NCBI GenBank assembly: GCA_003162255.1
Contig: PMMJ01000371.1
Span: forward strand, 4,803-12,431
Direction of reading: 5' to 3'
From: Acidobacteriaceae bacterium
Lineage (GTDB): Bacteria > Acidobacteriota > Terriglobia > Terriglobales > Acidobacteriaceae
DNA: 7,629 bases
Shown in pieces: positions 5,646 through 7,629 of this stretch. The notes under the pieces are model-generated. The model was given only the letters and a program-made list of their open reading frames with translations, did not search any database and was not told the origin of the DNA. The stretch's first letter is position 1. Each line of letters opens with the position of its first letter. The position numbers and the translations under genes were made by a program.

Positions 5646-5676
5646 CTGCAGATCCCTCACTTCGTTCGGGATGACA
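5646..5676 (-). repeat. Palindromic 31-base repeat, right (inverted) copy
   Basis: The complement of this stretch matches 5246-5276 at 28 of 31 positions, and all three differences are transitions. Two of them (fold positions 12 and 18) change a G-C pair to A-T together and so keep the predicted hairpin. The copy starts 15 bases after the conserved end of the GIY-YIG domain and is translated as LQIPHFVRDD in the extended frame. With the left copy it brackets the gene as an inverted pair spanning about 430 bases. Confidence 0.8.
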
Positions 5677-5714
5677 AACCTAAAGAGAATGACAACACAG
5701 AAACGGGCGGCACA

Positions 5715-5746
5715 GGCGCGGCTAGAGCCGCACCCTTTCAAAGCAA
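5715..5746 (+). repeat. Hairpin repeat, copy 2 (before carB)
   Basis: GCGGC (5718-5722) pairs with GCCGC (5727-5731) around a TAGA loop, extended by two outer G-C pairs across a C·A mismatch. The same tail type (CCCTTTCAAAGCAA) follows as in the copy at 529-560. The two are 23/32 identical and fold in the same register. It lies inside the extended frame that follows the GIY-YIG gene, about 70 bases before the carB start. Confidence 0.5.
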
Positions 5747-5807
5747 GACCGAAGTTACTCCGCTTGAATGCAAGACCGAAATCGCGTTCCTTCACCGCAA
5801 CGCCAAA
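5743..5807 (+). repeat. Degenerate 27-base tandem periodicity before carB
   Basis: GCAAGACCGAA occurs at 5743-5753 and again at 5770-5780. A weaker match, GCAACGCCAAA (8 of 11), lies at 5797-5807, exactly 27 bases further on. The first two full units agree at 17 of 27 positions. The period is a multiple of three, so the frame leading to the TAATG junction is kept and encodes a repeated KTE. Confidence 0.4.
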
Positions 5808-5815
5808 ACCGCATA

Positions 5816-7629
5816 ATGCCAAAACGAACTGACATCTCGAAAATCCTGATCCTAGGCTCTGGCCCGATCGTCATCGGACAATCCGCCGAGTTCGACTACT
5901 CTGGCACGCAGGCTTGCAAGGCGCTCAAGTCGGAGGGCTTTGAAGTTGTGCTGGCTAACTCGAACCCGGCCACTATCATGACCGATCCCGAATCGGCGGA
6001 CCGCACTTACATTGAACCGCTAACTCGCGAGTATCTCGAAGAAATCATTCACGTCGAGCGCGAGATGTCGCCGGGCGCGGGCTTTGCCATTTTGCCCACG
6101 GTTGGCGGACAGACTGCGCTCAACCTTGCTATCGAACTCTCCGACAGCGGGGTGCTGGAAAAATACAACGTGCAGTTGATTGGCGCACAGATCGGCGCCA
6201 TCAAGAAGGCTGAAGACCGTCTGTTTTTCAAAGACGCGATGCAGCGCATCGGGCTCGATGTGCCGAAATCGGCACTCGTCAACAATCTGAAGGACGGCAT
6301 CGAGTTCGCGGGCAAGATCGGCTTCCCCGTCATCATTCGTCCTTCGTTCACGCTCGGCGGCACCGGCGGCGGCATCGCCTACAACCGCGAAGAACTGATG
6401 GAAGTGCTCGCCCGCGGCCTCGACCTTTCGCCGGTGCATGAGTGCCTGATTGAAGAATCCGTTCTGGGATGGAAAGAATACGAGCTCGAGGTGATGCGCG
6501 ACACGAAAGACAACGTCATCATCATCTGTTCGATCGAAAATTTCGACCCCATGGGCGTGCATACCGGCGACTCCATCACGGTTGCCCCGGCGCAGACGCT
6601 GACCGACCGTGAGTACCAAGTGATGCGCGATGCGTCGATTGCGGTGATTCGCGAAATCGGGGTCGAGACCGGCGGATCGAATATACAGTTCGCCGTAAAT
6701 CCTTCGACGGGACACATGGTGGTGATCGAGATGAACCCGCGCGTCTCGCGGTCTTCCGCGCTGGCGTCGAAAGCTACCGGGTTCCCGATTGCGAAGATTG
6801 CCGCCAAACTGGCCGTCGGTTATACGCTCGACGAGATTCCGAACGATATCACGCGCAAGACTCCAGCCTGCTTCGAGCCCACGCTGGACTACGTGGTCGT
6901 AAAGATTCCGAAGTGGCAGTTTGAAAAATTCCCCGGTGCTGACGAATCGCTTGGACCGCAGATGAAATCCGTCGGCGAAGTCATGGCCATCGGCCGCACG
7001 TTTAAGGAAGCATTGCAGAAGGGAATTCGCGCGCTCGATACCGGCAAGAAGGTGGGCTCGGAAAGAATCGAGCCCAAGATACTCACGCAACGCCTGGTAA
7101 CGCCGCATCCCGAGCGGCTTTCCTACGTCCGATATGCCATTCGCCAGGGACACACGATCAAACAGATTGCAAAGATGACATCGATCGATCCCTGGTTCCT
7201 TTACCAGCTCAAAGAAATTAACGACATGCAGCTGGAGTTGGAAAAGCATCCGATGGAATCGATCCCCACCGAGGTGCTGCGCGAAGCCAAGCGCATGGGC
7301 TTCTCCGACGGGCGCCTCGCCGGAACCTGGCGTCTGGACGGCAAAGGCGGCCAGGAACAAGTTCGCCACTTCCGCAAGAAGCACGGACTGAAGCCGGTTT
7401 ACAAGCGCGTCGATACCTGCGCCGCGGAGTTCGAGAGTTATACGCCTTATCTTTACTCGACTTACGAAGATGAAGACGAAGCTACGCCGACAGCTAAGAA
7501 GAAGGTCGTCATTCTCGGTTCCGGCCCCAATCGCATCGGGCAGGGAATTGAATTCGATTACTGCTGCTGTCACGCCAGTTACGCTCTGCGTGAGGATGGT
7601 TACGAAACCATCATGATCAACTGCAATCC
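5816..7629 (+). CDS. carB: Carbamoyl-phosphate synthase large subunit (3' end outside window)
   Basis: CarB makes carbamoyl phosphate from bicarbonate, ammonia delivered by CarA, and two ATP. About 604 of an expected 1,070-1,100 codons are present. The first synthetase half is complete: LILGSGPIVIGQSAEFDYSG near residue 12, LPTVGGQTALN near 100, the ATP-grasp glycine loop GGTGGGIAYN near 181-190, GWKEYELEVMRD near 220, and the Mg-binding EMNPRVSRSSALASKATG starting at Glu305. The oligomerisation domain follows at about 400-550. The second half opens with GSGPNRIGQGIEFDYCCCH near 567 and runs off the edge. The allosteric domain is not visible. The ATG at 5816 gives the normal N-terminus. It has no Shine-Dalgarno and overlaps the preceding frame's stop as TAATG, which suggests translational coupling. 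Confidence 0.97.
   Translation, partial: MPKRTDISKILILGSGPIVIGQSAEFDYSGTQACKALKSEGFEVVLANSNPATIMTDPESADRTYIEPLTREYLEEIIHVEREMSPGAGFAILPTVGGQTALNLAIELSDSGVLEKYNVQLIGAQIGAIKKAEDRLFFKDAMQRIGLDVPKSALVNNLKDGIEFAGKIGFPVIIRPSFTLGGTGGGIAYNREELMEVLARGLDLSPVHECLIEESVLGWKEYELEVMRDTKDNVIIICSIENFDPMGVHTGDSITVAPAQTLTDREYQVMRDASIAVIREIGVETGGSNIQFAVNPSTGHMVVIEMNPRVSRSSALASKATGFPIAKIAAKLAVGYTLDEIPNDITRKTPACFEPTLDYVVVKIPKWQFEKFPGADESLGPQMKSVGEVMAIGRTFKEALQKGIRALDTGKKVGSERIEPKILTQRLVTPHPERLSYVRYAIRQGHTIKQIAKMTSIDPWFLYQLKEINDMQLELEKHPMESIPTEVLREAKRMGFSDGRLAGTWRLDGKGGQEQVRHFRKKHGLKPVYKRVDTCAAEFESYTPYLYSTYEDEDEATPTAKKKVVILGSGPNRIGQGIEFDYCCCHASYALREDGYETIMINCN

Larger units (their letters stand above)
5342..5816 (+). 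pseudogene. GIY-YIG endonuclease-family gene with a +1 frameshift
   Basis: GIY-YIG proteins of this small single-domain type (UPF0213/COG2827-like) are predicted metal-dependent nucleases of unproven role. The first part, 5342-5476, encodes 45 residues with YYVYIMANRSLTLYTGVTG, which contains the VYI and YTG versions of the motif, then HR and GFTKK. It stops at TAA (5477-5479). The rest continues in the next frame from 5478: HINRLVYYETFKYV, then AIAREKQIKAW with the catalytic-type Glu, then SMNPTWQDLAEGW ending near 5630. Removing one A from the TAAC would read Tyr-His and restore a continuous domain, so this looks like a one-base insertion or a sequencing error. The ATG at 5342 has GAGGGG 10 bases upstream. 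Beyond 5630 the frame runs through the right repeat and a hairpin to a TAA that overlaps the carB ATG, an unusually long tail. The core is intact enough that the break is probably recent. Confidence 0.82.

Noticed and set aside
6020..7573. A 517-codon open frame on the minus strand opposite carB
   Set aside because: It is wholly antisense to strongly conserved CarB, shows no recognisable domain, and long antisense frames are expected opposite genes with this codon bias.

Overview
The window looks like ordinary chromosome from a moderately GC-rich soil-type bacterium. The flavour of PdxT, SSB, LepB, the DUF420 protein and CarA/CarB, together with a PEP-CTERM-like mini-protein and many short intergenic inverted repeats, suggests Acidobacteriota (Terriglobia/Koribacter-like). 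This assignment is an inference from recognition, not from a database search.

Layout from left to right. (1) The 3' part of pdxT (pyridoxal 5'-phosphate synthase glutaminase) on +. (2) A 56-codon PEP-CTERM-like mini-protein on -, with a strong RBS and a good-looking sigma-54 type promoter element. (3) A - strand series: pterin-4a-carbinolamine dehydratase with its own terminator-like hairpin, ssb with an extended -10 promoter, a DUF1801 protein and a DUF420 (CtaM/YozB-like) membrane protein. (4) On +, lepB (signal peptidase I), divergent from the DUF420 gene. (5) On +, carA with a near-consensus sigma-70 promoter, then a roughly 600-base insertion holding a frameshifted GIY-YIG endonuclease gene, then the first ~604 codons of carB, which runs off the right edge.

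The genes are mostly housekeeping: vitamin B6, pterin recycling, DNA replication and repair, oxidase maturation, protein export, and carbamoyl phosphate for arginine and pyrimidines. carA and carB encode the two subunits of one enzyme, but here they are separated by the GIY-YIG gene. The carB ATG overlaps the stop of the reading frame that continues from that gene (TAATG), and carB has no visible Shine-Dalgarno of its own.

The unusual content is between the genes. Two inverted repeats built from 7-base units flank lepB, and one of them begins inside the lepB stop codon. A 31-base palindromic repeat brackets the GIY-YIG gene in inverted orientation, 28/31 identical; two of the three differences are a compensatory base-pair change in a predicted hairpin. 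A different hairpin family has one copy after pdxT and one before carB. The GIY-YIG gene with its bracketing repeats is the best candidate here for a poorly described, possibly mobile system.
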